64,000 nucleotides of DNA. It comes from Parvibaculum sp963975745. GTDB taxonomy: Bacteria > Pseudomonadota > Alphaproteobacteria > Parvibaculales > Parvibaculaceae. This document shows, one piece after another, positions 17,144 through 25,533 of this stretch; position 1 is the stretch's first letter; the number at the start of each line of letters is the position of its first letter. The notes beneath the pieces were generated by a model. The model did not search any database and had not been told where the DNA came from. It saw only the letters and a program-made list of their open reading frames with translations. The stretch spans positions 36,644 to 100,643 of the forward strand of contig NZ_CAXBIB010000014.1 of assembly GCF_963975745.1 (NCBI RefSeq). The letters are read 5' to 3'. A program made the translations under genes and the position numbers.

Positions 17144-18456
17144 CGGGCGCGCCCTTGTCCGTCCCGCCCGCCAACCCGCTCGTCAACGATCCCCCCGCAT
17201 GGCTCTCGGAGGGCGCGCCGCATTTGTGGCTGCCCTATACGCAGATGCAGACCACGCCGATGGCGCTGCCGGTCGTCCGCACGGATGGGGTGCGGCTGAC
17301 GCTGGCCGACGGGCGCGAACTGATCGACGGCACCTCGTCCTGGTGGACGGCCGCGCATGGCTACAATCATCCCCATATCCGCGCGGCGGTGACGGCGCAG
17401 CTCGAAAAGATGCCGCATGTGATGCTGGGCGGGCTTGCGCATGAACCGGCCTGCCGCCTCGCCACGCGGTTATCGGCGCTGCTGCCCGGCGATCTCGGCC
17501 ATGTGTTCTTTTCCGAATCCGGTTCGGTTTCGGTCGAGATCGCGATGAAGATCGCCGTGCAATACTGGATCAACAACGGCACACGCGGCCGGACGCGCTT
17601 CGTTGCCTTCAAGGGCGGCTATCACGGCGACACGCTGGCCACCATGTCGGTCTGCGACCCGGATGAGGGCATGCACACGCTGTTCAAGGGTGCGATCGCC
17701 GAACAGCTGATCGCCGAACTGCCGACCGACGCCGAAAAGACCGCGGCGCTCGACGCCTTTCTCGCCGCCCATGCGCATCAGGTGGCCGCCGTCGTCACCG
17801 AACCGCTGGTACAGGGCGCCGGCGGCATGCGTTTTCACGACGCTGAAACGCTGCGGCGGCTGCGCGCGCTTTGCGACAAGCACGGAATGCTGCTGATCCT
17901 CGACGAGATCTTCACCGGCTTTGCGCGCACCGGCAGCATGTTCGCCTGTGCGGCGGCCGGCATTGTGCCCGACATCGTGACGCTGTCGAAGGCGCTGACC
18001 GGCGGCACCATGGCGCTGGCGGCCACGGTTGCGCGCGCACCGGTCTTCGAGGCGTTTCTCGGCGCCGATGGCGGCCGCGCGCTGATGCACGGGCCGACCT
18101 ATACCGGCAATGCACTGGCCTGTGCGGCCGCCAATGCCTCGCTCGATCTTTTCGAAAGCGAGCCGCGTCTCGCACAGGTCGCGGCCATTGCCGATCAGCT
18201 CACCCGCGAGCTGGCGCCCGCCCGCGCCATCGCCGGCGTCCGCGATGTGCGCGTAATGGGCGCCATCGGCGTCATCGAACTCGAGCGGATGGGCGACCTC
18301 AACGCCATCAAGCAGCGCTTCATCGAGGAGGGCGTCTTCATCCGCCCCTTCGGCAATATCGTCTACATCACGCCGCCGCTGGTCATTGGCAGCGAGGATC
18401 TCGCCCGGTTGACAGGCGCGATGCTCAAGATCACGGCAGAAATCGCCGCCTCCTGA
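17140..18456 (+). CDS. bioA: Adenosylmethionine-8-amino-7-oxononanoate aminotransferase
   Basis: A 438-residue class-III aminotransferase making 7,8-diaminononanoate with SAM as amino donor. Diagnostic segments are HLWLPYTQM, DGTSSWWTAAHGYNHP, FKGGYHGDTLATMSV, LDEIFTGFARTG and the PLP-lysine region TLSKALTGGTM. It starts at a GTG overlapping the bioB stop (GTGA), so bioB and bioA are translationally coupled. bioC, bioH and other pimelate-supply genes are not in the window. Confidence 0.95.
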   Translation: MTGAPLSVPPANPLVNDPPAWLSEGAPHLWLPYTQMQTTPMALPVVRTDGVRLTLADGRELIDGTSSWWTAAHGYNHPHIRAAVTAQLEKMPHVMLGGLAHEPACRLATRLSALLPGDLGHVFFSESGSVSVEIAMKIAVQYWINNGTRGRTRFVAFKGGYHGDTLATMSVCDPDEGMHTLFKGAIAEQLIAELPTDAEKTAALDAFLAAHAHQVAAVVTEPLVQGAGGMRFHDAETLRRLRALCDKHGMLLILDEIFTGFARTGSMFACAAAGIVPDIVTLSKALTGGTMALAATVARAPVFEAFLGADGGRALMHGPTYTGNALACAAANASLDLFESEPRLAQVAAIADQLTRELAPARAIAGVRDVRVMGAIGVIELERMGDLNAIKQRFIEEGVFIRPFGNIVYITPPLVIGSEDLARLTGAMLKITAEIAAS

Positions 18457-18703
18457 CCGCAGGCTGTGGCGGCAGAACCACATTTTATAGCGTGAACTCG
18501 CTTTTTCACTTCAACATGTTGAGCCAGATTGGGTCACACATTAGTCTCGGCACGGGGGCTGATTCGGCCTTTTCGATATTCGTCCAGATCCCGTGTCGGT
18601 GGGTCGCAAGGTGCGAAAGCGCTTTCGGACCGCGGCGGCAGCATTACGTTCCATGCGACCGCGGTTGTCTCCGTCGCGGTCCGACAGCAGGAATACGAAA
18701 ACC

Positions 18704-19399
18704 ATGCACGTCATCGCGTTTGCCTCGCAAAAGGGTGGTTCCGGCAAGACCACGCTTGCCGGCCATATCGCCGTCGAAGCCGAACGGCAGGGCGCTGGGC
18801 CGGTCGCGCTGATCGACACCGACCCGCAAGGCAGCCTGTCGCAATGGTGGAATGCGCGCGAGGCCGAGCGGCCCTTCTTCGCGCGCGCCTCGAACAGGGG
18901 ACTCGAAGAGGATCTCGCAACGCTGCGGGATGGCGGTGTCCGCCTCGTCGTCATCGATACGCCGCCGGCCATTACCGCCACCATCGGCCATGTCATCGGC
19001 CTTGCCGATCTCGTGGTCATTCCGACCCGTCCGAGCCCGCATGACCTCCGGGCCGCCGGCGCGACCGTGCGGCTCTGCGAGGAAGTCGGCAAGCCGCTGG
19101 TCTTCGCCGTCAACGGCGCCAGTCCCCGGGCCCGCATCACCACCGAGGCCGTGATCGCCCTTTCCCATCACGGCGCCGTTGCGCCTGCGATCCTGCATCA
19201 GCGAATCGATTTCGCCTCCAGCATGATCGACGGCCGCACGGTCATGGAAATCGGCTCCCAGACCAAGTCGCCCGAAGAAGTGGGCGAACTCTGGCGGTTC
19301 CTCGACGACCGCCTGAAGGGGCGCGAAACCGCGCCGTTGGCCAGCGCCACCTTTCTGACCGGCAGCAGCGCCGAGCGCGACCTCAGAGGCGCCGCCTGA
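18704..19399 (+). CDS. Orphan ParA-family ATPase
   Basis: A 231-residue deviant-Walker ATPase: FASQKGGSGKTTLAGHIA at the N-terminus carries the signature lysine, LIDTDPQGSLSQWW is Walker A', and VIDTPPA is Walker B. ParA/MinD proteins position cargo by ATP-dependent dimer gradients on the nucleoid or membrane. No ParB or parS is visible, and its partner appears to be the overlapping downstream membrane gene. The start has a weak GGA upstream. An alternative is a MipZ/plasmid-type ParA with no local partner. Confidence 0.85.
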   Translation: MHVIAFASQKGGSGKTTLAGHIAVEAERQGAGPVALIDTDPQGSLSQWWNAREAERPFFARASNRGLEEDLATLRDGGVRLVVIDTPPAITATIGHVIGLADLVVIPTRPSPHDLRAAGATVRLCEEVGKPLVFAVNGASPRARITTEAVIALSHHGAVAPAILHQRIDFASSMIDGRTVMEIGSQTKSPEEVGELWRFLDDRLKGRETAPLASATFLTGSSAERDLRGAA

Positions 19400-20349
19400 T
19401 GTCAAAGAAGCCTGCCTCATTGACGAGCGACCTGCTTGCGCGCAAGGGTGAGGCGGAGCCTTCCCCGGCCGATCCGTCGTCGCGTGTCACGCTGACGGCC
19501 GGCCGGCAGCCGGACCTTGGCGGTTTCGGCAGCGGTTTCGGCCGTCCGGAAGGCCCGCCCCAGGGGCCCGATTCCAGCGGCCCCGCCATGGAGAGGCCGG
19601 AGATGCAGGGAATGGACGAGGAGGAGCGGCCGCGCCCGCCGGAGCCCGAAATCATCTATACGCCGGAAGATTACGAGAGCGGCGGCCGGACGCGGCTGGT
19701 CGCCGGTGCACTAGTCGGCCTGGCGCTGATCGCCGGCGTCATTGTGGCGCTGTCGCTCAACGGCAATGACGGCGTCGCGCCGGTTTCGCCCGATATCGTG
19801 GCGGCCATACCCGACGCGCCGCAGCCGGCTGCGGCCCCGTCAGCCCCGACCGAAGCGGCGCCTGTGGCCGATACCGCCGTTCCCGAAAGCGCCACACCGG
19901 CCGAGGCGGCGACGCCCGAAGCCGAACCGGAGCGCCCGGCAATCGAGACAGCCGAGGCTCCGCTTGTGCCCGACAGTGCGGCGGAACCCGCGGCACCGGC
20001 CGCAGCCGAAACAACAGCGGTCGCCGAAGCGCCGGTGGCAGCACCCGCCGCTGCGCCCGTGCCTCAGACGCCTGCCCCTTCGGCCGCGCCGGCAACGGGC
20101 GGCGCCTTTGTGGTGCAGCTGATGGCCGTGCGCGAGGAAGCGGCGGCCCGGCCCGCCTATGAGGCCCTGCAGACAAAGCATGCGGCCCTGCTGGGCGGTC
20201 ATGCGCTCGATATCGAGCGGGCCGATCTCGGCGAGCGCGGCATCTTCTACCGCGTCCGCGCGGCGGGCTTTGCCAGCCGCGATGCGGCGGTCCGCACCTG
20301 CGCCAGCCTCAAATCGGCCGGCCAGGACTGCATGGTTCGCCCGCGCTAG
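19399..20349 (+). CDS. Single-pass membrane protein with SPOR domain
   Basis: A 316-residue protein. The cytosolic N-terminus (1-98) is proline and acid rich, one membrane helix spans about 99-120, a long Ala/Pro/Glu-rich periplasmic linker follows, and a C-terminal SPOR-like domain (about 235-316; FVVQLMAVREEAAARPAYEAL...GIFYRVRAAGFASRDAAVRTC) ends it. SPOR domains bind denuded glycan strands of septal peptidoglycan. The ATG overlaps the ParA stop (TGATG), so the two are co-translated and may act together at the division site. Confidence 0.85.
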   Translation: MSKKPASLTSDLLARKGEAEPSPADPSSRVTLTAGRQPDLGGFGSGFGRPEGPPQGPDSSGPAMERPEMQGMDEEERPRPPEPEIIYTPEDYESGGRTRLVAGALVGLALIAGVIVALSLNGNDGVAPVSPDIVAAIPDAPQPAAAPSAPTEAAPVADTAVPESATPAEAATPEAEPERPAIETAEAPLVPDSAAEPAAPAAAETTAVAEAPVAAPAAAPVPQTPAPSAAPATGGAFVVQLMAVREEAAARPAYEALQTKHAALLGGHALDIERADLGERGIFYRVRAAGFASRDAAVRTCASLKSAGQDCMVRPR

Positions 20350-20409
20350 CCGCCTGCCCGCTGCCCGTGTAGGTTCCCGCCAGACGAAACCTGGCAAGCG
20401 GAGCATGAG

Positions 20410-21051
20410 ATGGTCGAGGCGGTGATCTGGGATTTCGGGGGCGTGCTGACCACGAGCCCGTTCGAGGCATTTGCACGTTACGAGCGCGAACGCGGTCTGC
20501 CGAAGGACCTTATCCGCAACATCAACGCCAGCAATCCCGACAACAATGCCTGGGCGCTGTTCGAACGCAGCGAATGCACGCTCGACGAATTCGACCGTCT
20601 GTTCGCCGCCGAAGCGCAGGCGCGCGGCTACAAGGTGCCCGGCCGCGACATCATCGAATTGCTGTCAGGCGACATCCGTCCGGAAATGGTCGAGGCGCTG
20701 AAGCGCTGCAAGGCGCGGGCGAAAGTCGGCTGTATCACCAACAATGTCTCGGCCGGCGAGGGCGCCGGCATGGCGCGCAGCCACGACAAGGCGGCCGCCG
20801 TGCAGGAAATCATGTCGCTTTTCGACCATGTGATCGAAAGCTCGAAGGTCGGCATCCGCAAGCCCGATCCGCGAATCTACGAAATGGCCTGCAATGCGCT
20901 CGGGGTTTCCGCCGCGTCATCGGTCTATCTCGACGATCTCGGCATCAATCTGAAGCCGGCCCGGGCGCTCGGCATGACGACCATCAAGGTCGTGACGCCC
21001 GAACAGGCGCTGAAGGAACTCGAGGCTGCCGTCGGCTTTGCGGTCGCCTGA
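20410..21051 (+). CDS. HAD-superfamily hydrolase (HAD-IA)
   Basis: A 213-residue haloacid-dehalogenase fold: motif I is VIWDFGGVLT, motif II region is CITNNVS, the lysine segment is SSKVGIRKPDPRIYE, and motif III/IV is VYLDDLGINLKPAR. The sequence resembles the HAD domain found at the N-terminus of ACAD10/EPHX2-type proteins. In motif I the usual second Asp (DxD) is Gly, DFGG, as in that subgroup, which suggests phosphatase activity may be altered. Substrate unknown. Confidence 0.82.
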   Translation: MVEAVIWDFGGVLTTSPFEAFARYERERGLPKDLIRNINASNPDNNAWALFERSECTLDEFDRLFAAEAQARGYKVPGRDIIELLSGDIRPEMVEALKRCKARAKVGCITNNVSAGEGAGMARSHDKAAAVQEIMSLFDHVIESSKVGIRKPDPRIYEMACNALGVSAASSVYLDDLGINLKPARALGMTTIKVVTPEQALKELEAAVGFAVA

Positions 21052-21086
21052 TCCCCGACCTTGCTTGAGTGGCCGCGCCAAAGCGG

Positions 21087-21131
21087 CCTGGAGCCGCTCA
21101 CCGTTTCACGGATACGATGAACGGCTCCAGG
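21087..21131 (+). terminator. Inverted repeat, possible terminator after HAD gene
   Basis: Perfect 10-bp arms CCTGGAGCCG / CGGCTCCAGG around a 25-base loop, followed by the T-rich stretch TTATTGTTCTG, 36 bases after the HAD stop. The loop is long for a terminator, so an operator is an alternative. Confidence 0.45.
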
Positions 21132-21144
21132 TTATTGTTCTGTC

Positions 21145-21189
21145 GCGTTTTCGAACCGCAAAACCGGTAGTCACTTTTGCTGAAAACGC
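21145..21189. repeat. Short dispersed-type palindromic element
   Basis: GCGTTTTC at the left end and GAAAACGC at the right end are perfect inverted arms around AACCGCAAAACCGGTAG...CACTTTTGCT. Elements of this wording are common between genes in Hyphomicrobiales; only this copy was noticed here. It lies directly upstream of the P450 gene. Confidence 0.5.
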
Positions 21190-21225
21190 TCTAAGCTTCC
21201 CGAAAAGAACAACGGGAGGAACTCG

Positions 21226-22479
21226 ATGCTCAGGCCCCAGGCAAAGGCGATCGATCTCGGTGGCAAGCCGGATCTGAAGGACCCCGACCTCTACATGCGC
21301 GACGAGCACCACGCGGTGTTTCGCAAGCTGCGCGCCGAGGAACCGGTCTACTGGAACCCGGAGGCGGATGCGGCCGGCTTCTGGGCCGTCACGCGCTACG
21401 ACGATATCGAGGCGATCTCGAAAAATCCCGGTCTGTTCTCATCGGCCAAGAACAATGGCGGCCACCGGATCTTCAACGAGAACGAGATCGACGGCAACGA
21501 CACCGACGCCTCGATGATCTCGATGGATCCGCCCGAACATGCCGCCTACCGGCGCATGGTGACGCCGGGCTTCGTCCCGAAGCGCATCACCGGGATGGAA
21601 GACCGCATTCGCGCGCGCGTCACGCGGCTGCTCGACAATCTGCCGAAGACCGGCGAGGCCGAATTCATTTCGTCCGTCGCCGCCGCCCTGCCGATCGAGG
21701 TGCTGGCCGAACTTTTCGGCGTGCCGCAAAGCGACGGCGCCAAGCTTTTCGAATGGTCGAACGCAACCGTCGGCGAGGACGATCCGGAACTTCGCGTCTC
21801 CGACGAGTATATGCGCCAATGCGTGTTGGAAATGGCGGGCTATGCGGCCGGGCTGTGGCAGCAGCGGCTCGAAAAGCCGGGCGAGGACCTGATCTCGATG
21901 CTGGCGCATTCGAAGCCGGGCGGCGAGGCGATGAATTTCCCGACCTATATCGGCACCTTCATCCTGCTGGTCGTCGCCGGCAACGAGACGACGCGCAATT
22001 CGATTTCGGGCGGTTTGCTGGCACTTTCCGAAAACCCGCAGGAGCGGCAGAAACTTCTCGACGATCCGGCGCTGATCCCGAGCGCGGTGCAGGAAATCGT
22101 GCGCTGGGTCAGTCCGGTGCTGCATATGCGGCGCACCGCGACCGCCGACACCGAGATTCGCGGCCAGAAGATCCGGCAGGGCGACAAGGTCGTGATGTGG
22201 TACGCCTCGGCCAATCGCGACGATGAGGCATTCGACGATCCCTACCGCTTCGACGTCACGCGCTACACCAGGCCCGATGTCCCGACCCAGCTCGGCTTCG
22301 GCGCCGGACAGCATTTCTGCCTCGGATCGCGGCTGGCGGAACTGCAGCTGAAAGTGCTGTTCGAGGAACTGCTGAAGCGCTTTCCCGACATTCACGTTTC
22401 GGGGCCGGTCCGGCGCCTGCGCTCCAACTTCATTTCGGGCATCAAGGAAATGCCGGTCCGCTACACGCCGGAAGGCTGA
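21226..22479 (+). CDS. Cytochrome P450 (CYP124/125/142-like)
   Basis: A 417-residue soluble bacterial P450. The I-helix has LLVVAGNETTRNSISGG, the K-helix ExxR is in EIVRWVSPVLHMRRTA, and the haem-ligand loop is FGAGQHFCLGSRLAEL with Cys365. The AGNETTRN I-helix and the C-terminal RSNFISGIKEMPVRY are characteristic of the CYP124/125/142 side of the family, which hydroxylates terminal methyls of sterols or branched lipids. That substrate class is an inference from motif likeness. The start has GGGAGGAA upstream. No ferredoxin or reductase gene is adjacent. It converges with the RND exporter. Confidence 0.9.
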   Translation: MLRPQAKAIDLGGKPDLKDPDLYMRDEHHAVFRKLRAEEPVYWNPEADAAGFWAVTRYDDIEAISKNPGLFSSAKNNGGHRIFNENEIDGNDTDASMISMDPPEHAAYRRMVTPGFVPKRITGMEDRIRARVTRLLDNLPKTGEAEFISSVAAALPIEVLAELFGVPQSDGAKLFEWSNATVGEDDPELRVSDEYMRQCVLEMAGYAAGLWQQRLEKPGEDLISMLAHSKPGGEAMNFPTYIGTFILLVVAGNETTRNSISGGLLALSENPQERQKLLDDPALIPSAVQEIVRWVSPVLHMRRTATADTEIRGQKIRQGDKVVMWYASANRDDEAFDDPYRFDVTRYTRPDVPTQLGFGAGQHFCLGSRLAELQLKVLFEELLKRFPDIHVSGPVRRLRSNFISGIKEMPVRYTPEG

Positions 22480-22509
22480 CGCCACGGCCGCAAGCCATGC
22501 GCTGAAACA

Positions 22510-22539
22510 AAAGAGCCGCCGGTCGCCCGGCGGCTCTTT
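22510..22539. terminator. Bidirectional terminator between P450 and RND exporter
   Basis: A 13-bp stem (AAAGAGCCGCCGG / CCGGCGGCTCTTT) with a 4-base loop sits between the two convergent genes and serves both strands. Confidence 0.85.
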
Positions 22540-22560
22540 CCGTTTTCGCTGTCGCGCCGC

Positions 22561-24915
22561 TCAGTGAACGGGCGCGTTCTTCATTTTCGCGACCGGACGC
22601 GAACGCGGGAAGAGCATTTCCAGCGTCACGGCCAGGGCCGGCAGCACCGTCACCGCCATGATCATGTTGACCATGAACATGAAGGAGAGCAGCAGACCCA
22701 TATCGGCCTGGAACTTCAGGTCCGAGAAGGCCCAGGTCGACACGCCCACCGCCAGCGTCAGGGCGGTGAAGAAGGTCGCCATGCCCGCTTCCAGCAGCGA
22801 CTGACGGAAGGCGTCGGAGATGTTCAACCCCTCGCCCAGATAGTAGGGAACGCGGTTGTAGATGTAGTAGGCGTAGTCGACGCCGATACCGACGGCCAGC
22901 ACCATCACCGGCAGCGTGGCAACCGTCAGACCGATCTGCAGCATCTCCATGAACCAGTAGCCGAAGAAGGTGCCGAAGGTCAGCGGCAGACAACAGGCGA
23001 TGACCGCGCGCCAGTCGCGATAGGTCAGCGCCACCAGTGCGATGATGACCGCATAGACCCACATGATCATCGGCAATTCGGTTTCGGTGATCTCCTGGTT
23101 GACGGCAGCCTGCACGCCCATGTTGCCGGAGGCCAGCCGGATCGTGACGCCTTCCATCTTGTTGGTGTTGCGGAACTCCTCGATGGCGGCGATGGCGGCC
23201 TTGATGGTCGTCGCCTTGGCGTCGCGCAGATAGAACATGTGCGGCAGAACCGTGCAGGTCTGGTTGTAGAGCGAGGAGGCGCCCGGCACGGTGTTGGAGG
23301 CCTGGGCCAGCGCCGGCCGGTTGCGCGGAATGTCCTTCCACTTCAGATTGCCTTCGTTCCAGCCGGCGGCCGAGCCCTTGATCGCGAAGGGCAGCGAGAC
23401 GACCAGCGTCACGTCCGGCACGTTCTGCATGTACCAGGAGAAGCGGTTGAGATACTCCATGTAGGGATATTGCACGCAGCTGTCCGGCGGCGTCTCGACG
23501 ACGGCGATCAGCACGTTGAGACCCAGCGCATAGCTTTCGGCGATCTCGGTCGAGTCGATATTGTAGCGCGCGTCGGGGCGCAGTTCCGGCGCACCGGCAT
23601 GCAGCGCACCGACATGGCGGTTCATCGCCTGGTTGACGGCGATGGCGAAGAGCACCGTCGCGCCCGCCAGCAGGAACGGGGCGATCTTGCGGTTGGCGAC
23701 GAAGCCCAGCGAACGCATGATCTTCAGGCGCACCTCGCGCGAGCGCTGAACCCGATGAACGAATCGCTCGTCGAACTTCAGGTAGCTGACCAGCAGCGGC
23801 AGCATGACGAGGTTGGTCGCGACCTTCAGGATGACACCGATCGAGGCGGTGATCGCCAGTTCGCGGATCATCGGCACCGGGATCAGATAGAGCGTCGCGA
23901 AGCTGACCAGCGTCGTGATCAGCGCCATTGAACCCGGGATGAAGAGACGCGAGAAGGCGGTGCGCGCGGCCGTTTCGGCATTGGCGCCGCCGCTGATCTC
24001 GGCGGTGACCACGTTTATCTGCTGCACGCCGTGGCTGACGCCGATGGCGAAGACCAGGAAGGGCACCAGCACGGCCAGCGGATCGAGGCCGTAGCCGAGG
24101 AAGTTCAGGAGGCCGAATTGCCAGACCACCGAGGTCAGCGAGGCAAAGAGCGTGGCCGCCGTCAGCATGATCGAGCGCGAATAGAGATAGACCGCGAGCG
24201 CGGTCAGGACAAAGGCGACGAAGAAGAAGGTGACGACGGTGCCGGCACCATCTGCGATGTCGCCGATCAGCTTGGCAAAGCCGATGATGCGGATCGTGTG
24301 GTCTTCGGTCTCGTATTTCTCGCGGATCTGGGCTTCGAGCTTGGCGGCGAGATCGAAATAGTTGAGGCGCTCGCCGGTCGAGGGATCGAAATCCTGGAGC
24401 TCGGCCACGACCATCGCCGAATGGAAATCGTCGGAGACGAGACGGCCGACATAGCCGCCGCGAATGACGTTGTTCTGGACGTTCATCAACGCCTGCTCGG
24501 TCATCGTGTCGGCGGTGACCTTGCCGGAAATCACGTCATCGGCGCTGATGCCTTCCTCGGTGATCTCGATGTAGCGCGTGTTCGGCGTCCAGAGCGAGGT
24601 CACGGTGTGGCGCGAGACGCCGGGCAGGAAGAAGATGTCGTCGGTCAGGTCCTTGTAGACCTTGAAGAATTCCTTGGTCCAGATCGTGCCCTCATTGGCC
24701 TCCATCACCACGATGATGCGGTTGGAGCCGAAGAGCTGGTCGCGATATTCCTGGAAGGTCTCGATGTATTCGTGGCCGATCGGGAGCTGCTTGTCGAAAC
24801 CGGCATCCATGCGCAGGTTCAGCGCGTAGAAACCCGAAACGACCGTGAAGGCGAGAAGGCCGGCCAGAATGAAGAAACGCAGGCCGAAAACGACATTCTC
24901 AAGTAACTTAATCAT
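22561..24915 (-). CDS. RND/MMPL-family exporter
   Basis: A 784-residue inner-membrane protein with the duplicated RND layout. A first membrane helix (FILAGLLAFTVVSGFYAL) is followed by a periplasmic domain and a six-helix bundle (TVVTFFFVAFVLTALAVYLY; FLVFAIGVSHGVQQIN). The pattern then repeats, with VLAVGIGVDYAYYIYNRVPYY in the second bundle. Such MMPL-like carriers move lipids, hopanoids or hydrophobic substrates using the proton gradient. No membrane-fusion or outer-membrane partner is nearby. The start at MIKLLENVVF directly precedes the first membrane segment. Its position beside two P450s suggests transport of a hydrophobic substrate or product. Confidence 0.85.
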   Translation of the reverse strand: MIKLLENVVFGLRFFILAGLLAFTVVSGFYALNLRMDAGFDKQLPIGHEYIETFQEYRDQLFGSNRIIVVMEANEGTIWTKEFFKVYKDLTDDIFFLPGVSRHTVTSLWTPNTRYIEITEEGISADDVISGKVTADTMTEQALMNVQNNVIRGGYVGRLVSDDFHSAMVVAELQDFDPSTGERLNYFDLAAKLEAQIREKYETEDHTIRIIGFAKLIGDIADGAGTVVTFFFVAFVLTALAVYLYSRSIMLTAATLFASLTSVVWQFGLLNFLGYGLDPLAVLVPFLVFAIGVSHGVQQINVVTAEISGGANAETAARTAFSRLFIPGSMALITTLVSFATLYLIPVPMIRELAITASIGVILKVATNLVMLPLLVSYLKFDERFVHRVQRSREVRLKIMRSLGFVANRKIAPFLLAGATVLFAIAVNQAMNRHVGALHAGAPELRPDARYNIDSTEIAESYALGLNVLIAVVETPPDSCVQYPYMEYLNRFSWYMQNVPDVTLVVSLPFAIKGSAAGWNEGNLKWKDIPRNRPALAQASNTVPGASSLYNQTCTVLPHMFYLRDAKATTIKAAIAAIEEFRNTNKMEGVTIRLASGNMGVQAAVNQEITETELPMIMWVYAVIIALVALTYRDWRAVIACCLPLTFGTFFGYWFMEMLQIGLTVATLPVMVLAVGIGVDYAYYIYNRVPYYLGEGLNISDAFRQSLLEAGMATFFTALTLAVGVSTWAFSDLKFQADMGLLLSFMFMVNMIMAVTVLPALAVTLEMLFPRSRPVAKMKNAPVH

Positions 24916-25382
24916 GGACTTTACCCATCGCTCCCCTGGCCGCATCACCGCGCATGGCGGCGGACGGCGCCGTTGCAAATCCCTGCCCGCCGGCCGGGCC
25001 GGATGGCGCTTGGCACCGGTCGCGGCTGCATCGGCATGCAGCGGCGCGAGCCGGCCTCTTGTCGTCCTGGAGGTCTGCCGGCCGCCGCCTGTAGCGCCTG
25101 GCCCGGCATGGCGGTCCCGCTCGAACCGCCCCTCCCGAAAAATCAGCGCTCGCCGGTCCGCGGCCTTGCGGCCGGGCGCGAGCACAATGTCGTTCGGGGT
25201 TTATGCCCCCTCCCAGGATGCCTTTCTCTTGTGACGGCGCGTCATCGGTCCCCCGCGCGGCCGTCCGGAACGGTCATCTTTCGTTACTTAAGCAGATAGC
25301 ACAATTTTCGCCGCTTTGTAACGGGTGCGTAGTCATCATCCGTGAAGTTTAGATGGGCAGGGTTAACGGCTGGCAAGGAAGT
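24916..25382. other. Long 5' region between RND exporter and diiron gene
   Basis: No gene is supported here. The left two thirds is very GC rich and open in several frames without family resemblance. The palindrome TGACGGCGCGTCA at 25232-25244 is one base shorter than the operator found further right and lacks its CTTT and -35 context. From 25280 the sequence becomes AT richer and leads into the diiron promoter. Confidence 0.5.
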
Positions 25383-25432
25383 TGACGCCAGCGTCACTTT
25401 CTTCTTGACCCGGCGCCGCTTCACCCTATTCT
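25383..25432 (+). promoter_or_regulatory. Operator and promoter of first diiron gene
   Basis: TGACGCCAGCGTCA (25383-25396) is a 6-2-6 palindrome. It is followed by CTTTCTTC, then TTGACC (-35, 25405-25410), a 16-base spacer and TATTCT (-10, 25427-25432). The palindrome ends 8 bases before the -35. The same arrangement precedes the CYP153 gene and the second diiron gene. Its place just upstream of -35 suits an activator. Confidence 0.72.
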
Positions 25433-25533
25433 GCTGGCAACGAGACAAGATGGAAGTGCCGCCCCCGCGGCGCGAAACCGTCATTTGCGTTTGCCGGAAA
25501 CATCTCTTTCCGGCCGTCATTCCGGAGGACCCG

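Noticed and set aside
21145..21189. GTCACTTTTGC before the first P450 as a half-site of the same operator
   Set aside because: It is part of a palindromic repeat element of different wording and has no matching second half or -35.
24916..25200. N-terminal extension of the RND exporter
   Set aside because: The in-frame sequence upstream is arginine and proline rich and unlike any RND N-terminus; MIKLLENVVF begins right before the first membrane helix.
25232..25244. TGACGGCGCGTCA upstream of the RND exporter as a fourth member of the operator set
   Set aside because: It is one base shorter between the arms, lacks CTTT and has no -35-like element 8 bases away on either strand.
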